This document shows positions 51,648 through 60,845 of a DNA stretch of 64,000 nt, in pieces. Origin of the DNA: Kiritimatiellia bacterium (GTDB taxonomy: Bacteria; Verrucomicrobiota; Kiritimatiellia; RFP12; UBA1067). The translations under genes were made by a program, and so were the position numbers. Numbering within the stretch: the first letter of the stretch is position 1; the number at the start of each line of letters is the position of its first letter. The stretch covers positions 34,421-98,420 of the forward strand of contig JAFRDO010000002.1 in the NCBI GenBank assembly GCA_017403825.1. Direction: 5' to 3'. The notes under the pieces are model-generated. The model did no database searches. It saw nothing but the letters and a program-made list of their open reading frames with translations, and had not been told where the DNA came from.

Positions 51648-53561
51648 ATGAAGAAGACTGTGTTGATCAGTGGCGTTTTTCTGGCTGCGGGCGCGGCGTT
51701 TGCCGGTGCGCCTGTGGAGCTGAAGAACGCTGGGTTTCATCAGACGGACGGCAAGGGCGGAGCCGTCGAATGGAGCCACCACCCCAACTGGCATGCCGAA
51801 AAGGCGGGACACAACGGGTCTGGCGCGCTCGTGTGGGAATGCGCCTCGGAAAGTGAGGTCAAAATCGGCGGCCCGGGGCAGGAAGTGAAGCTGAAGCCGG
51901 GCAAGCGCTACGACTTCTCGGCGCTCATCAAGGCGGACGGGCTGGTCACGCAGCGCAAGTCGCCCTATCAGGGCCTGACGATCTATGTTGAGGGCTATGA
52001 TGCCAATGGCAAGTGGATGTTCGGTGACGCGGCCCGTCCAGCAGTGGCCGGCAAGTCGGCGGACTGGGTGAAGGTTGAGGGCCTGACGCGCGAGATTCCC
52101 GATGGAGTGGCGAAGGCTTATTTCCGTGCGATAGCGAAGCGGTGCGTCTCGGGGCGCGGGGCGGTTGACAACATGTACCTTGCCGAACACGACACGCCGG
52201 CGGTGGAATGCGTGGTCCCCCACGTGTATCGCCGCGAATCGACCGGCGGACCGGTGCGCTTCTCGGCCTCCATCAATGCGGACTTCCACGAGAACAGGCT
52301 GGAGGATTACAGGGCGCTATTTACTTATGTGATGCCCAACGAGAGAAAGGCGACAGTGTCCGGCAAGGTGGTGTCGGCGGTTGAGGCGGAGGCTACGATC
52401 GACACGTCGTTCTTCGCCTTCGGCACTAATGATGTAGTCTGCACGCTCCTGCTGAAAGGCAAGGAAGTCGGTTCGGCGACGATTCCTTTCGCGCGGCTGG
52501 CAACGCCGACGCCGCGCCGCGTGTATATCGACCGCCACCTGCGCACCATCGTCGATGGCAAGCCGTTCTTTCCGCTCGGCATGATACACTGGGGCAATGT
52601 GACTAAAGAGAACATCGAACGGTACGCGGAAGGTCCGTTCAACTGTTTAGACACGCGGTGGAAGATGCCACGCGATCATTTAGATCTCTGCCATGCGAAG
52701 GGACTGCTCGTGACCTGTGGCGCGGACTATGGTTTTGACCATGCCGACGAGGGGAAGAAGTGGCTGACGGAACGCGTGAATTCGCTGAAGGACCACCCTG
52801 CGCTGCTGGGCTGGTTCGTGAGCGACGAGCTGCCGCTTTCGGATCTTCCCATGCTGAAGCGGAGGCAGTCCTGGATGGAGGAGCTGGATCCTGACCACCC
52901 CACCTGGTATGCGCAGGACGTTGTGCGCGAGGCGCGGCATTATCTCGGCGTGGCCGACGTGATAGGGCTTGATCCCTATCCGATTCCGACGAAACCTATC
53001 GGGATCGTGTATTCGACCGAGTGCCAGGGCGTTACCAACACGTTCGGGGCGGTGGCGAAGTGGATGATTCCGCAGGCTTTCGGCTGGGGCTGGCTCAAGC
53101 GTCGCGAGACCCAAGGGCAGCGCGCTCCTACGCAGAAGGAGATGTCGAACATGGGCTGGCAGTCGATGGCGGGCGGCGCGAACGGGCTCATTTTCTACGC
53201 GTACCAGCACCTCTCGGAGCCGCACGACGATCCGGAGGATGCGTTCGAGCCGGCGTGGGCGCGCACGAAGGCGATGGGCGAGGAGTTCAAGAAGTACATC
53301 GACGTGTTTCTTTCCGTCGATCCTGCGCCGGCGGTTCAGAGTTCCAACGGCAATGTCGCCGCGCGCGCATGGCGGCATGCCGGCGACACGTATCTTCTGG
53401 CCGTGAACTGCACGACGAACGCGCAGACGGCAGTGATTGCGCTTTCCGAGCAGCCTGGCAAGGTCGTGGGCGTCGATTTCGGTGCGAGCCCGACGGTCGA
53501 AGGCTGCACCGTTCGGTTCTCCCTTGGCCCGATTGACTATGCCATGGTGCGCATGAAATGA
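51648..53561 (+). CDS. Secreted glycoside hydrolase with N-terminal carbohydrate-binding domain
   Basis: A 637-residue protein with a signal peptide (MKKTVLISGVFLAAGAAFA). Residues 20-180 form a beta-sandwich like CBM4/9 modules (VKLKPGKRYDFSALIKADG). From about residue 280 a TIM barrel begins with TIVDGKPFFPLGMIHWGNV, resembling GH2/GH5 catalytic domains. GWFVSDELP near residue 390 is a possible acid/base. WQSMAGGANGLIFYAYQHL lies late in the barrel. It follows the SIAE gene by 16 nt and is probably in the same operon. Confidence 0.75.
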   Translation: MKKTVLISGVFLAAGAAFAGAPVELKNAGFHQTDGKGGAVEWSHHPNWHAEKAGHNGSGALVWECASESEVKIGGPGQEVKLKPGKRYDFSALIKADGLVTQRKSPYQGLTIYVEGYDANGKWMFGDAARPAVAGKSADWVKVEGLTREIPDGVAKAYFRAIAKRCVSGRGAVDNMYLAEHDTPAVECVVPHVYRRESTGGPVRFSASINADFHENRLEDYRALFTYVMPNERKATVSGKVVSAVEAEATIDTSFFAFGTNDVVCTLLLKGKEVGSATIPFARLATPTPRRVYIDRHLRTIVDGKPFFPLGMIHWGNVTKENIERYAEGPFNCLDTRWKMPRDHLDLCHAKGLLVTCGADYGFDHADEGKKWLTERVNSLKDHPALLGWFVSDELPLSDLPMLKRRQSWMEELDPDHPTWYAQDVVREARHYLGVADVIGLDPYPIPTKPIGIVYSTECQGVTNTFGAVAKWMIPQAFGWGWLKRRETQGQRAPTQKEMSNMGWQSMAGGANGLIFYAYQHLSEPHDDPEDAFEPAWARTKAMGEEFKKYIDVFLSVDPAPAVQSSNGNVAARAWRHAGDTYLLAVNCTTNAQTAVIALSEQPGKVVGVDFGASPTVEGCTVRFSLGPIDYAMVRMK

Positions 53562-53563
53562 AG

Positions 53564-54739
53564 TCACCTTGACTGCGTCGCGCGCCATTCGCGCATCGTC
53601 ATGCCGAAGCGCCTCTTGAACATTCGCTTGACGTGGCTTTGGCATGTGAATCCGCAAGCCGCTGCAATCTTTCCGATTGAAGTGTTGGACGAAACCAACC
53701 GACGCCGCAGTTCGGCAAAGCGGATCCTGAGAATGGCTTCCAGGATTGTTTCACCGTGGCATTCCCTGAACCGCAGGTCGCAGAGTCGCCGCGATACGTG
53801 CAGATGTCTGGCGACGTCGGCTGAGCTGATGCCTTTCAGGGCGTTGTGCCGTACGAATGACATTGCCGCTTCCGCAAGATGCGTCGCAGGCGATATGTGT
53901 CGCGCCGATTCGCGTTCCACGATGGATTTCGCATTGGAGCGGAATGTTCGTGTGTGGCGGGAGTTTGTCCTTTTGAGCAGCGACTGGAGCGTGGCCGCAG
54001 CAAGCTCGCCTTCCTTTACGTGGTCGGGGTAGATGCTGGTGAGCTGCGGAGACGTGAAGTCGCACAGCAGCTCGTCATTGTCGACGCCGATGACGGCCAT
54101 CTGGTCCGGCACCTTGATCTTCATCATGTTTGCCGCCTCCAGAACATGAGTGGCGCGCAGGTCGTGGACGGCCATGACGGCGGTCGGCTTGGGCAGGTCG
54201 GCGAGCCACTTCCCGAGGGCCTCAATGTCCTCGACCGAGCCATCCTCGATCCCTTCGGCGGCGTACTCGCGGATCTCGGTGGCGTTCCCTTTTTCCAGCT
54301 CCGCGTGAAACCCTTCGCTGCGCAGTATGGAGCAGTAATACGGCGTGTTGGTTGGCACGAAACCGAAGGACCTGAACCTGCCGAGCGATTTCAGGAATTC
54401 CGCCCCGAAGCGTCCGATCGCCGCATCGTCGTTCCGCACGAACGCAAGCGACTTCATGCGCCGCCCGAGCCATTTCTCGCGCGTGCCGATTACGACAAGA
54501 GGTATGGGCGATGCCGCGGCATCGTCGGCCAGCGGTTCGCTGGAGATGATTCCGTCGGCTTCCTCCGGCATCGGGAACGGCAGGTTGCCTTCCTCGCCGG
54601 AGAAGGGGAGAAGCCTCATGTTCCAATGCGCATTGGCTCTGGCGTAGCGGGATATTCCATGGAGTATGTCACGCCCCGAGGCATAAGAAAGGCGCAGGTA
54701 CACCCAGATCCTGTTGATTTTGTCATTCGCTCTTTTCAT
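53564..54739 (-). CDS. XylR-like transcriptional regulator: LacI-type sensor with AraC HTH
   Basis: A 391-residue regulator read on the minus strand. The N-terminal two-thirds is a periplasmic-binding-like LacI sensor (RLSYASGRDILHGISRYARA, PTAVMAVHDLRATHVLEAA, MAVIGVDNDELLCDFTSPQL). The C-terminus is an AraC double HTH (ISSADVARHLHVSRRLCDLRF, IGKIAAACGFTCQSHVKRMFK, FGMTMREW). Such proteins activate sugar-use genes on ligand binding. It converges on the glycosidase gene (3 nt apart) and diverges from the beta-strand repeat gene. Confidence 0.93.
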   Translation of the reverse strand: MKRANDKINRIWVYLRLSYASGRDILHGISRYARANAHWNMRLLPFSGEEGNLPFPMPEEADGIISSEPLADDAAASPIPLVVIGTREKWLGRRMKSLAFVRNDDAAIGRFGAEFLKSLGRFRSFGFVPTNTPYYCSILRSEGFHAELEKGNATEIREYAAEGIEDGSVEDIEALGKWLADLPKPTAVMAVHDLRATHVLEAANMMKIKVPDQMAVIGVDNDELLCDFTSPQLTSIYPDHVKEGELAAATLQSLLKRTNSRHTRTFRSNAKSIVERESARHISPATHLAEAAMSFVRHNALKGISSADVARHLHVSRRLCDLRFRECHGETILEAILRIRFAELRRRLVSSNTSIGKIAAACGFTCQSHVKRMFKRRFGMTMREWRATQSR

Positions 54740-54820
54740 ATGGCGATGGAATTATCCTAAAAGTCTCAGCCAATGTCAATAGAGTCATGTTTGTTTTGCC
54801 TGAAAAGCAATATAATCCTG

Positions 54821-54850
54821 TTGCGTCCAAAGGACAGTTTTTGGTATATT
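54821..54850 (+). promoter_or_regulatory. Promoter of the second large secreted protein
   Basis: TTGCGT (54821-54826), an 18-nt spacer and TATATT (54845-54850) preceded by TGG. The leader is about 20 nt with AGAAGGAGAT before the ATG. Confidence 0.65.
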
Positions 54851-54876
54851 GTGTGGCACAAGAAGGAGATGTGCCC

Positions 54877-57192
54877 ATGAACATTAAAACAAATGTCGTC
54901 ACATGTGTGTTGTGCGGTTGCGCGATGACGCTTGCACTGCCGCTTTTTGCCGATTCGTACACTGACGGGGCGTTGTCAAACATAACGAATACCACGCGCT
55001 TCGTGAAGAGCGGTACGGGTACGCTCGTTCTTTCCGGCGACAATTCGCTCGAAAACGGTTTTCAGGTAACGGCCGGCACGTTGAAGTTCAATGGCGGCAC
55101 AACGACTGTCACATGCTCGACGAGTGGAACAGGTACGGATGCGGCTCCTTATTCCCAGAGCGGCAACGGAACGACGGTTATCGTGGAGGGTGGTGCGAAT
55201 GTCAACATCTCTGGTTCTAACTACGCTGTAAACTGGGGCGGAGATCTCTTTGTGACGAATGGCGTGTTTGATGTCAATGCAATAGAGTTTCTAAACGGGT
55301 TCTACGTAGGCCAGAGCGGCCGACTGATTGTTCAGGACGAAGGAGTGTTCAAGAGTGGCGCGCTGCGCATTACGCAGACGGGGACTGAATCATTGACAGA
55401 CAACGTCGGTCTCTTTCTCAACGCCGGCGGAAAGATTTATGTCACATCGTTATACGTTGATGGCACAGGGCGTTATGGAGTTCTTCGCTTCAACGGTGGA
55501 ACGATCTACAAGACGACAGGCAGCGATCTCTATACCGGCACTGAGGAGGCTTGGGGCACTGTCAAGTCCTACGTGCAAGAGGGCGGATTTCATCTGGTAA
55601 ACGACACTGAGAACACTATCAATCTGAACCGTCCGCTCTATAGCGGCGTGGCGAATGACGGCGGCGTTCACTATTCGTCAAGCAAAGGGAGATGGATTTA
55701 TCTGCTGGGCACTTTCAACAACAGCACGTTCAACGGCGGCACATGGATGGAAGGCAATGCGGTGCTCATCAACTATTTCAATGATGCCGGTTTCGGAGCT
55801 GTGCCATCTTCGCCGACGAACAACATCTTCTTCAGCGGCGATGCAACGATTTTTGGCGGTGGTTCTAATTATACCATTCACCGCAACCGCAACATCTGGA
55901 TCGCTGCCGGAGCGAAAGCGACATTCGGATGCAACAACAATGAAACTGGCATGCGGATTGGCGGTACGATATCCGTGCCGGACGGGGTGGGCGCGGAGAC
56001 GAACACCATGTTCAATGCTGGGAACAGTACATGGGGTGGGTTTGTCGTGCTCGATCCAGGCGAGGGGCGGACGAACCGGCTTGACAAGCTTCATGTCGTG
56101 CGCAATCTTGAGATCGCGAGCGGCGTCACGATCGTGCGCAGCCCGTCCAAAGGTACGGAAACTGGTGCGCCGCTCTACGTGGAGGGCATCACCAACGGAT
56201 ACACTTATGGCTACAATAGCTACGGCAATCTGAAAGTCACGGGCGGCAAGCTGATTATTGAGGGCAATCGGTATTTTCAGGCGAATAAATATGCGAATGT
56301 CGTTGTCGAGGGTGGCACAATCAGCGCGCTGGACACCTACTGCGAGTATCTCAACGGTCTGTCTGACAAGCCCGCGACGCTCACGGTCGCCAACGGCGGC
56401 GTGTTCGAGGTTTACAAGATGCGCGTCTCGCAGGGCGGCCCGGTCGGGTCGGACGTTAACATCAACACGGGCGGTGTTTTGCGTACGGCCTATTTCTACA
56501 TGGACAACTATTCTACGGGACGCATCAACCTGAACGGCGGAACGATCGCAGTCTATTCGGACAGCGCAGTGTCGGAGGCAGACAAGCTCGTCTTCCTCGG
56601 CGGCAAGAAGTCGGATGATGTCTGGGCAAATGTTACGGTTCGTGTGCTTGCTGGCGGTGCAAGATTCGACACAGCGGGTTATTCGCGTCGCGTCAACATG
56701 CCGCTCGTCTCAGCAGTGGAGGCGGGTGAAACTGACGGTGGTCTCACGAAGCTTGGCGCTGGTACGCTCACGATGACTGCAGTCAATACCTACAACGGAC
56801 CGACACGTCTTGAAGGTGGCACGCTCACTTTCGCCGCGACCGACGGACGCCCTGACGGCGATATCGAGTTCCCTGCTGCAGCGCTTGTAGCCTGCACGAA
56901 TGCGGGTTCTCCGCTTCTTTGGGGAATCAATATCGGATCGTTCCGTGAGGGATGCGGTCTGCGTGTGACCGAGTGCGAGAAGCTGGATGAGCTGAACTGG
57001 GAAGGAAGGTGGCACACGGTTGCACGGTTCAACACCGCAATACCGGCGATGCCGTCCGTCACGTTCGTCAAGTCCGACGGCACGGTCGTCTCGTCCGAAA
57101 ACGGCTGGGATGGTTGGACGTTCCGCATCGGCGAAGGCGGCATGCGGCTGGAGTTCAAGCGCACTCGCGGCACAGTGTTGCTCATTCGCTGA
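54877..57192 (+). CDS. Autotransporter-associated beta-strand repeat protein with C-terminal GTVLLIR
   Basis: 771 residues from the ATG at 54877, chosen because AGAAGGAGAT precedes it; an upstream in-frame ATG at 54787 lies before the promoter. The signal region is VVTCVLCGCAMTLALPLFA. Passenger-associated (PATR) repeats are clear at both ends: FVKSGTGTLVLSGDNSLENG and LTKLGAGTLTMTAVNTYNG. Between lie many G/N-rich beta strands of a parallel beta-helix. No C-terminal barrel ending in Phe is present. Instead it ends FKRTRGTVLLIR, like two other proteins here. Surface location is inferred. Confidence 0.82.
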   Translation: MNIKTNVVTCVLCGCAMTLALPLFADSYTDGALSNITNTTRFVKSGTGTLVLSGDNSLENGFQVTAGTLKFNGGTTTVTCSTSGTGTDAAPYSQSGNGTTVIVEGGANVNISGSNYAVNWGGDLFVTNGVFDVNAIEFLNGFYVGQSGRLIVQDEGVFKSGALRITQTGTESLTDNVGLFLNAGGKIYVTSLYVDGTGRYGVLRFNGGTIYKTTGSDLYTGTEEAWGTVKSYVQEGGFHLVNDTENTINLNRPLYSGVANDGGVHYSSSKGRWIYLLGTFNNSTFNGGTWMEGNAVLINYFNDAGFGAVPSSPTNNIFFSGDATIFGGGSNYTIHRNRNIWIAAGAKATFGCNNNETGMRIGGTISVPDGVGAETNTMFNAGNSTWGGFVVLDPGEGRTNRLDKLHVVRNLEIASGVTIVRSPSKGTETGAPLYVEGITNGYTYGYNSYGNLKVTGGKLIIEGNRYFQANKYANVVVEGGTISALDTYCEYLNGLSDKPATLTVANGGVFEVYKMRVSQGGPVGSDVNINTGGVLRTAYFYMDNYSTGRINLNGGTIAVYSDSAVSEADKLVFLGGKKSDDVWANVTVRVLAGGARFDTAGYSRRVNMPLVSAVEAGETDGGLTKLGAGTLTMTAVNTYNGPTRLEGGTLTFAATDGRPDGDIEFPAAALVACTNAGSPLLWGINIGSFREGCGLRVTECEKLDELNWEGRWHTVARFNTAIPAMPSVTFVKSDGTVVSSENGWDGWTFRIGEGGMRLEFKRTRGTVLLIR

Positions 57193-57216
57193 TACATGGG
57201 TAAATAAGACGTTCAT

Positions 57217-57270
57217 ACCCCTATGAGTGCAATTCTTGCACCATAGGGGTAGCCCCATCTCATTGGGGCT
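57217..57270 (+). terminator. Two consecutive hairpins after the beta-strand repeat gene
   Basis: ACCCCTATG...ATAGGGGT with inner GTGCA/TGCAC (57217-57250) forms a long stem. AGCCCC/GGGGCT (57251-57270) forms a second. No T run follows, so factor-independent termination is uncertain; transcript 3'-end protection is possible. Confidence 0.5.
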
Positions 57271-57278
57271 CATTAAAC

Positions 57279-57355
57279 GTCAAAACGTGTAAATATGCTG
57301 ATTTCTTAAATGTCAAAACGTGCAAATTACCCGTTGTCTTAATCGTCAAAATGTG
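57279..57355 (+). repeat. Three iteron-like repeats at exact 33-bp spacing upstream of the AAA ATPase gene
   Basis: GTCAAAACGTG at 57279-57289 and 57312-57322 and GTCAAAATGTG at 57345-57355. The wider pattern is TTAA-N2-GTCAAAAYGTG. The 33-bp period equals about three DNA turns, and the third copy lies between the -35 and -10 boxes, so it is likely an operator. Confidence 0.7.
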
Positions 57356-57362
57356 ATATCAT
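57334..57362 (+). promoter_or_regulatory. Promoter of the AAA ATPase gene
   Basis: TTGTCT (57334-57339), a 17-nt spacer and TATCAT (57357-57362) preceded by TGA. The third repeat copy sits in the spacer. Confidence 0.6.
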
Positions 57363-57385
57363 ATACCGCGACAAAGGAGAATTAT

Positions 57386-58741
57386 ATGGTAATGCGACGC
57401 AAAATCACCGAAATTCTTAAGAAATGGAAAGAATCTGATTCTGGCGAATGTGCTTTGCTCATTGATGGTGCTCGGCGTGTCGGAAAAAGCTTCATAGTGG
57501 AGGATTTCGCAAAAGCAGAATATCCGGCGTACCTGATGATAAACTTTAAGTATGTCGGCAATGACGTGAAAGAGACGTTTCACGAATACCTTGGGCGACT
57601 GGATGTATTCTTTGAAAGGCTGTTCCTTATTCTTGGCAGAAAGCCGCTGCCGAAGGGAAGCTTGGTTATATTCGACGAAGTTCAGGCGTTTCCACGCGCA
57701 AGGGAGGCCATCAAGCCCCTTGTGGCGGACGGACGCTATCATTACGTTGAAACCGGTTCACTCATTTCCATAAAGAAAAACGTCGAAGGCATTCTCATTC
57801 CTTCCGAAGAACGCCACATCAAGATGTATCCGATGGATTTCGAGGAGTTCCTGTGGGCGAATGGCGAACTTTCGATGATGGGTGCGATACGCAACGCCTT
57901 CTCTCGCAGAGAGCCGTTGGGACCCCTACATCGACGTGCGATGGACGCCTTTCGCACATATATGCTTGTCGGAGGAATGCCGCAGTCTGTGAAGAAATAT
58001 GTCGAGACGCATGACTTTGACAAAGTAGACAGAACCAAGCGTGACATACTTGGGCTTTACCGAGATGCCATTGCGAAGTATGCCGGATCGAACACGCTCA
58101 AGGTGCAGAGGATGTGGGATGCCATCCCTGCTCAGCTTTCCCGTCATGAAAAGTCGTACAATCTTTCGGACATCGATGACAATGCGCGGATGAGAGGGTA
58201 TGAAGATCCTGCGTTTTGGCTAAAGGACGCGATGATATGCAATTTCTGCTACAATGCGACGGAGCCAAATCTCGGATTGTCCCTGAGCGCGGACCACACA
58301 ACGTTCAAATGCTACATGGCGGACACGGGGCTTCTAGTGAGCCATGCTTTTGACGAAAACGAACTTGCCGCAGAATCCATCCACAAACGGCTTCTGACTG
58401 GCGATATCTCCATCAATGAGGGAATGCTAATGGAGAATGTCGTTGCGCAGATGCTTGTCGCCTCTGGCCGCAAGTTGTATTTCTATGCGCGTTCCGATCC
58501 GTATGACAGGAGGAATCGCATGGAAATCGACTTCCTCATCGCAAAGTCGAAACTCGCCAGGAAGAACAACGTCAGCGCGGTAGAGGTCAAGAGTGGCAAG
58601 CGCATACGCCCTGCATCGCTCAGGAAGTTTCAGGCGAAGTTTGCTGATTATCTTGCCGAAACATTTCTTTTCCATGCCGATGACGTAAAGGAAACCGAGA
58701 TTGTCAGATGTCTTCCACTGTACATGGCTTCATGCCTTTAG
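57386..58741 (+). CDS. AAA ATPase with DUF4143 domain
   Basis: 451 residues from the ATG at 57386, behind ACAAAGGAGA. The N-terminal P-loop has DGARRVGKSFIVEDFA near residue 27 and a Walker B LVIFDEVQAFPRA. The C-terminal DUF4143 region has IDFLIAKSKLARKNN and AVEVKSGKRIRPASLRKF, a PD-(D/E)xK-like strand pattern (D, then E-x-K). This family is common, mobile and of uncertain function; some members are tied to defence or toxin-antitoxin behaviour. Base composition is lower in G/C than neighbours, suggesting transfer. Confidence 0.85.
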   Translation: MVMRRKITEILKKWKESDSGECALLIDGARRVGKSFIVEDFAKAEYPAYLMINFKYVGNDVKETFHEYLGRLDVFFERLFLILGRKPLPKGSLVIFDEVQAFPRAREAIKPLVADGRYHYVETGSLISIKKNVEGILIPSEERHIKMYPMDFEEFLWANGELSMMGAIRNAFSRREPLGPLHRRAMDAFRTYMLVGGMPQSVKKYVETHDFDKVDRTKRDILGLYRDAIAKYAGSNTLKVQRMWDAIPAQLSRHEKSYNLSDIDDNARMRGYEDPAFWLKDAMICNFCYNATEPNLGLSLSADHTTFKCYMADTGLLVSHAFDENELAAESIHKRLLTGDISINEGMLMENVVAQMLVASGRKLYFYARSDPYDRRNRMEIDFLIAKSKLARKNNVSAVEVKSGKRIRPASLRKFQAKFADYLAETFLFHADDVKETEIVRCLPLYMASCL

Positions 58742-58800
58742 GTGATTGCGTCTTGCGCAATGTGCATGTTTTGTCTTGCCGGAAGCGCACCGTTCCGCTA

Positions 58801-58830
58801 TTGCAGTTGGAGCGAGGTTTTTGATATAGT
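58801..58830 (+). promoter_or_regulatory. Promoter before the GDPD operon
   Basis: TTGCAG (58801-58806), an 18-nt spacer and TATAGT (58825-58830) preceded by TGA. It drives the region containing a gene remnant, then the GDPD gene. Confidence 0.55.
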
Positions 58831-58851
58831 ACGCGGCATGGAGAACAGGAA

Positions 58852-58912
58852 TTTGAGACTGTGCCGCACGGAAAGTTCTAAAGCGACGTCGTGTTCCTCT
58901 CGCACCACGGAC
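58852..58912 (+). pseudogene. Small remnant of the MBL-fold hydrolase gene
   Basis: GAGACTGTGCCGCACGGAAA and the following 41 bases align closely with about 60550-60635 in the MBL-fold gene downstream. Shared segments include CCGCACG and TTCCT-TCGCACCACGG (coding SDIVFLSHHG there). Only this short piece remains, and it is not in a useful frame. It is probably left by a deleted or recombined duplicate. Confidence 0.6.
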
Positions 58913-58946
58913 TAAACAAGTAAAAGGATCAAGAGGTAAGACAACA

Positions 58947-59798
58947 ATGAAAAAAACACTGACTGCAATTGCAATGGTGGCGATTGGCGCAGGCGGCGTA
59001 CACGCCGCCGAGATCGGCTACGATACGCTCATCGCCCATCGCGGCGAGTCTATTGATGCGCCGGAGAACACGCTCCCGGCCTACAAGATGGCCGTGGAGC
59101 GCGGGTTCGGCTTCGAGTGCGACGTGTACCTTTCCAAAGACGGGCGCGTGTTCACGTTCCACGACCGCAACCTGAAGCGCACCACTGACGGCGCGAACAC
59201 CAACAGGTGCGCCGACGTTACGTGGGACGAAATCTCTCGCCTTGACGTCGGCGGCTGGGGCAAGTGGAAAGGCTCGAAATATGTCGGCACGCGTCCCGCG
59301 CTGCTGGAGGAGGTGCTTGCGCTCGCCCGCGACGGACGCCGCATCTACGTGGAGGTGAAGCCTGGGCCCGAGATCGTTCCGTACATCAAGAAGATGTTCG
59401 ACGCGCAGAAGAACGCCACTCCGAAGAATGTCCTTTTCATCTCGTTCGAGAAGGCCACGTGCAAGGCGCTCAAGGAACAGATGCCTGAATACAAGGTGTA
59501 TTGGCTCACCTCAAGCCGCCAGTCGAAAACGGAGGGACACCCGCCGGTCACAGCTAAGGACGTGATCGCGGCAATGCGCGAGACGAAAGCGGACGGCGTT
59601 GACATCCACTATGCGCCGGATATCGTGACGGCGGAGATGATTGCCGAGGTCCGCAAGGCCGGCTACGAGTTCCACGTGTGGACCGTTGACAAGCTGGAGG
59701 ATACGGAAGAGGCGTTCCGGCGCGGCGCGCAGACCGTAACGACAAACTGCGCCGAGGCCCAGCTCAAAGCCGCCAAGGCCAAAAATCAAGCGAAGTAA
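58947..59798 (+). CDS. Exported glycerophosphodiester phosphodiesterase
   Basis: A 283-residue protein with a signal peptide (MKKTLTAIAMVAIGAGGVHA). GDPD catalytic features are present: HRG at 31-33, PENTLPAY, E57 and D59 in FECDVYLS, and FHD with H72. A metal-binding VEVKPG follows, and the C-terminal TVTTNC. It hydrolyses glycerophosphodiesters to glycerol-3-phosphate and an alcohol, probably in the periplasm. It is followed 24 nt later by the MBL-fold gene. Confidence 0.93.
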   Translation: MKKTLTAIAMVAIGAGGVHAAEIGYDTLIAHRGESIDAPENTLPAYKMAVERGFGFECDVYLSKDGRVFTFHDRNLKRTTDGANTNRCADVTWDEISRLDVGGWGKWKGSKYVGTRPALLEEVLALARDGRRIYVEVKPGPEIVPYIKKMFDAQKNATPKNVLFISFEKATCKALKEQMPEYKVYWLTSSRQSKTEGHPPVTAKDVIAAMRETKADGVDIHYAPDIVTAEMIAEVRKAGYEFHVWTVDKLEDTEEAFRRGAQTVTTNCAEAQLKAAKAKNQAK

Positions 59799-59822
59799 TC
59801 TTCACATGAAAGGAACATCGAG

Positions 59823-60842
59823 ATGGCAAATCATGATCTGAGCCGCCGGGGATTTATCGCGGCGGCGTTGGCGACCTCCTTCGTCAAGACTTCAGAGGCC
59901 AAGACCAACACAACTTCCTGCGCCCCCATGCCGCAAATGCCGGGCGGTCTGGCGCGAGGGGACGCGCAATTCACCACTTCCGGACGCGAGGGGCTGAAAG
60001 TCTACGTTACGCCGTACTTCAACGGAGGCTGGACGATGTACATGTTCGCCGACCGCGGCAACAACGTGATGCTCTCGACACTTTTCAAGTCGCCCTCCGG
60101 CAAGGTGGTCATGATCGACGGCGGCTGGCCCAAGGATGCGGATTTCCTCGTTCCCGCGCTGAAAAAGCTTGGCGGCACGGTCGATGCCTGGTTCCTCACC
60201 CATGCGCATTGCGACCACTACGGTGCGCTTGCGGACATTCTCACGAAGCCGAAGCTGGAAGGGCTGAGGATCAAGAGGGTCATCCACAAGTTCCTGCCGC
60301 TCGACTTCATCGCCGAGACGGAAAATGGGAGCTTACCCTACGTGACGCCGTTCCTGAAGAACCTCAAGCTGAGCAGACTGAAGGTGGAGACGCCCAAGGT
60401 CGGCCAGGTCTGGGATTTCGGCGAAGGCTTGACGTTCGAGTGCCTGAACGACTACGACCTCGCCATGCGCGGCAATTCGATCAACTGCTCAAGCATCTGC
60501 TACCGCGTGATGAACGGCGGTAAGTCGATACTCGTCACCGGCGACATCGGCTGGCCGATGTCCGACAAGCTGCTTAAGACCGTCCCGCACGAGAAGCTCA
60601 AGAGCGACATCGTCTTCCTTTCGCACCACGGCCAGAATGGCGCGAACAAGAACTTCTATGAGGTTGTTAAGCCGGAAATCTGCGTGTGGCCGACGCCGCA
60701 GTGGCTGTGGGAAAACAACTCTGGCGGGCAGGGCCCTGGCTCTGGCCCGTGGCTCACTAACTACGTGAAGTGCTGGATGCAGGACATCGGCGTGAAGCGC
60801 CAGTTCCTTCTCACCCGTGATGCCGCGCTCGGCCCCAAGTAA
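59823..60842 (+). CDS. Tat-exported metallo-beta-lactamase-fold hydrolase (ComEC-like domain)
   Basis: A 339-residue protein with a twin-arginine N-terminus (LSRRGFIAAALATSF). The metal site THAHCDHYG carries H127, H129, D131 and H132. VMIDGGWPKDADF precedes it and SILVTGDIGWPMSD with KSDIVFLSHHGQNG follow, as in ComEC/Rec2-type beta-lactamase domains. Substrate unknown. A short remnant of the same gene lies upstream of the GDPD gene. Confidence 0.87.
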   Translation: MANHDLSRRGFIAAALATSFVKTSEAKTNTTSCAPMPQMPGGLARGDAQFTTSGREGLKVYVTPYFNGGWTMYMFADRGNNVMLSTLFKSPSGKVVMIDGGWPKDADFLVPALKKLGGTVDAWFLTHAHCDHYGALADILTKPKLEGLRIKRVIHKFLPLDFIAETENGSLPYVTPFLKNLKLSRLKVETPKVGQVWDFGEGLTFECLNDYDLAMRGNSINCSSICYRVMNGGKSILVTGDIGWPMSDKLLKTVPHEKLKSDIVFLSHHGQNGANKNFYEVVKPEICVWPTPQWLWENNSGGQGPGSGPWLTNYVKCWMQDIGVKRQFLLTRDAALGPK

Positions 60843-60845
60843 TCT

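Noticed and set aside
57217..57270. Riboswitch upstream of the AAA ATPase gene
   Set aside because: The hairpins lie upstream of that gene's predicted promoter, so they belong to the 3' end of the previous transcript.
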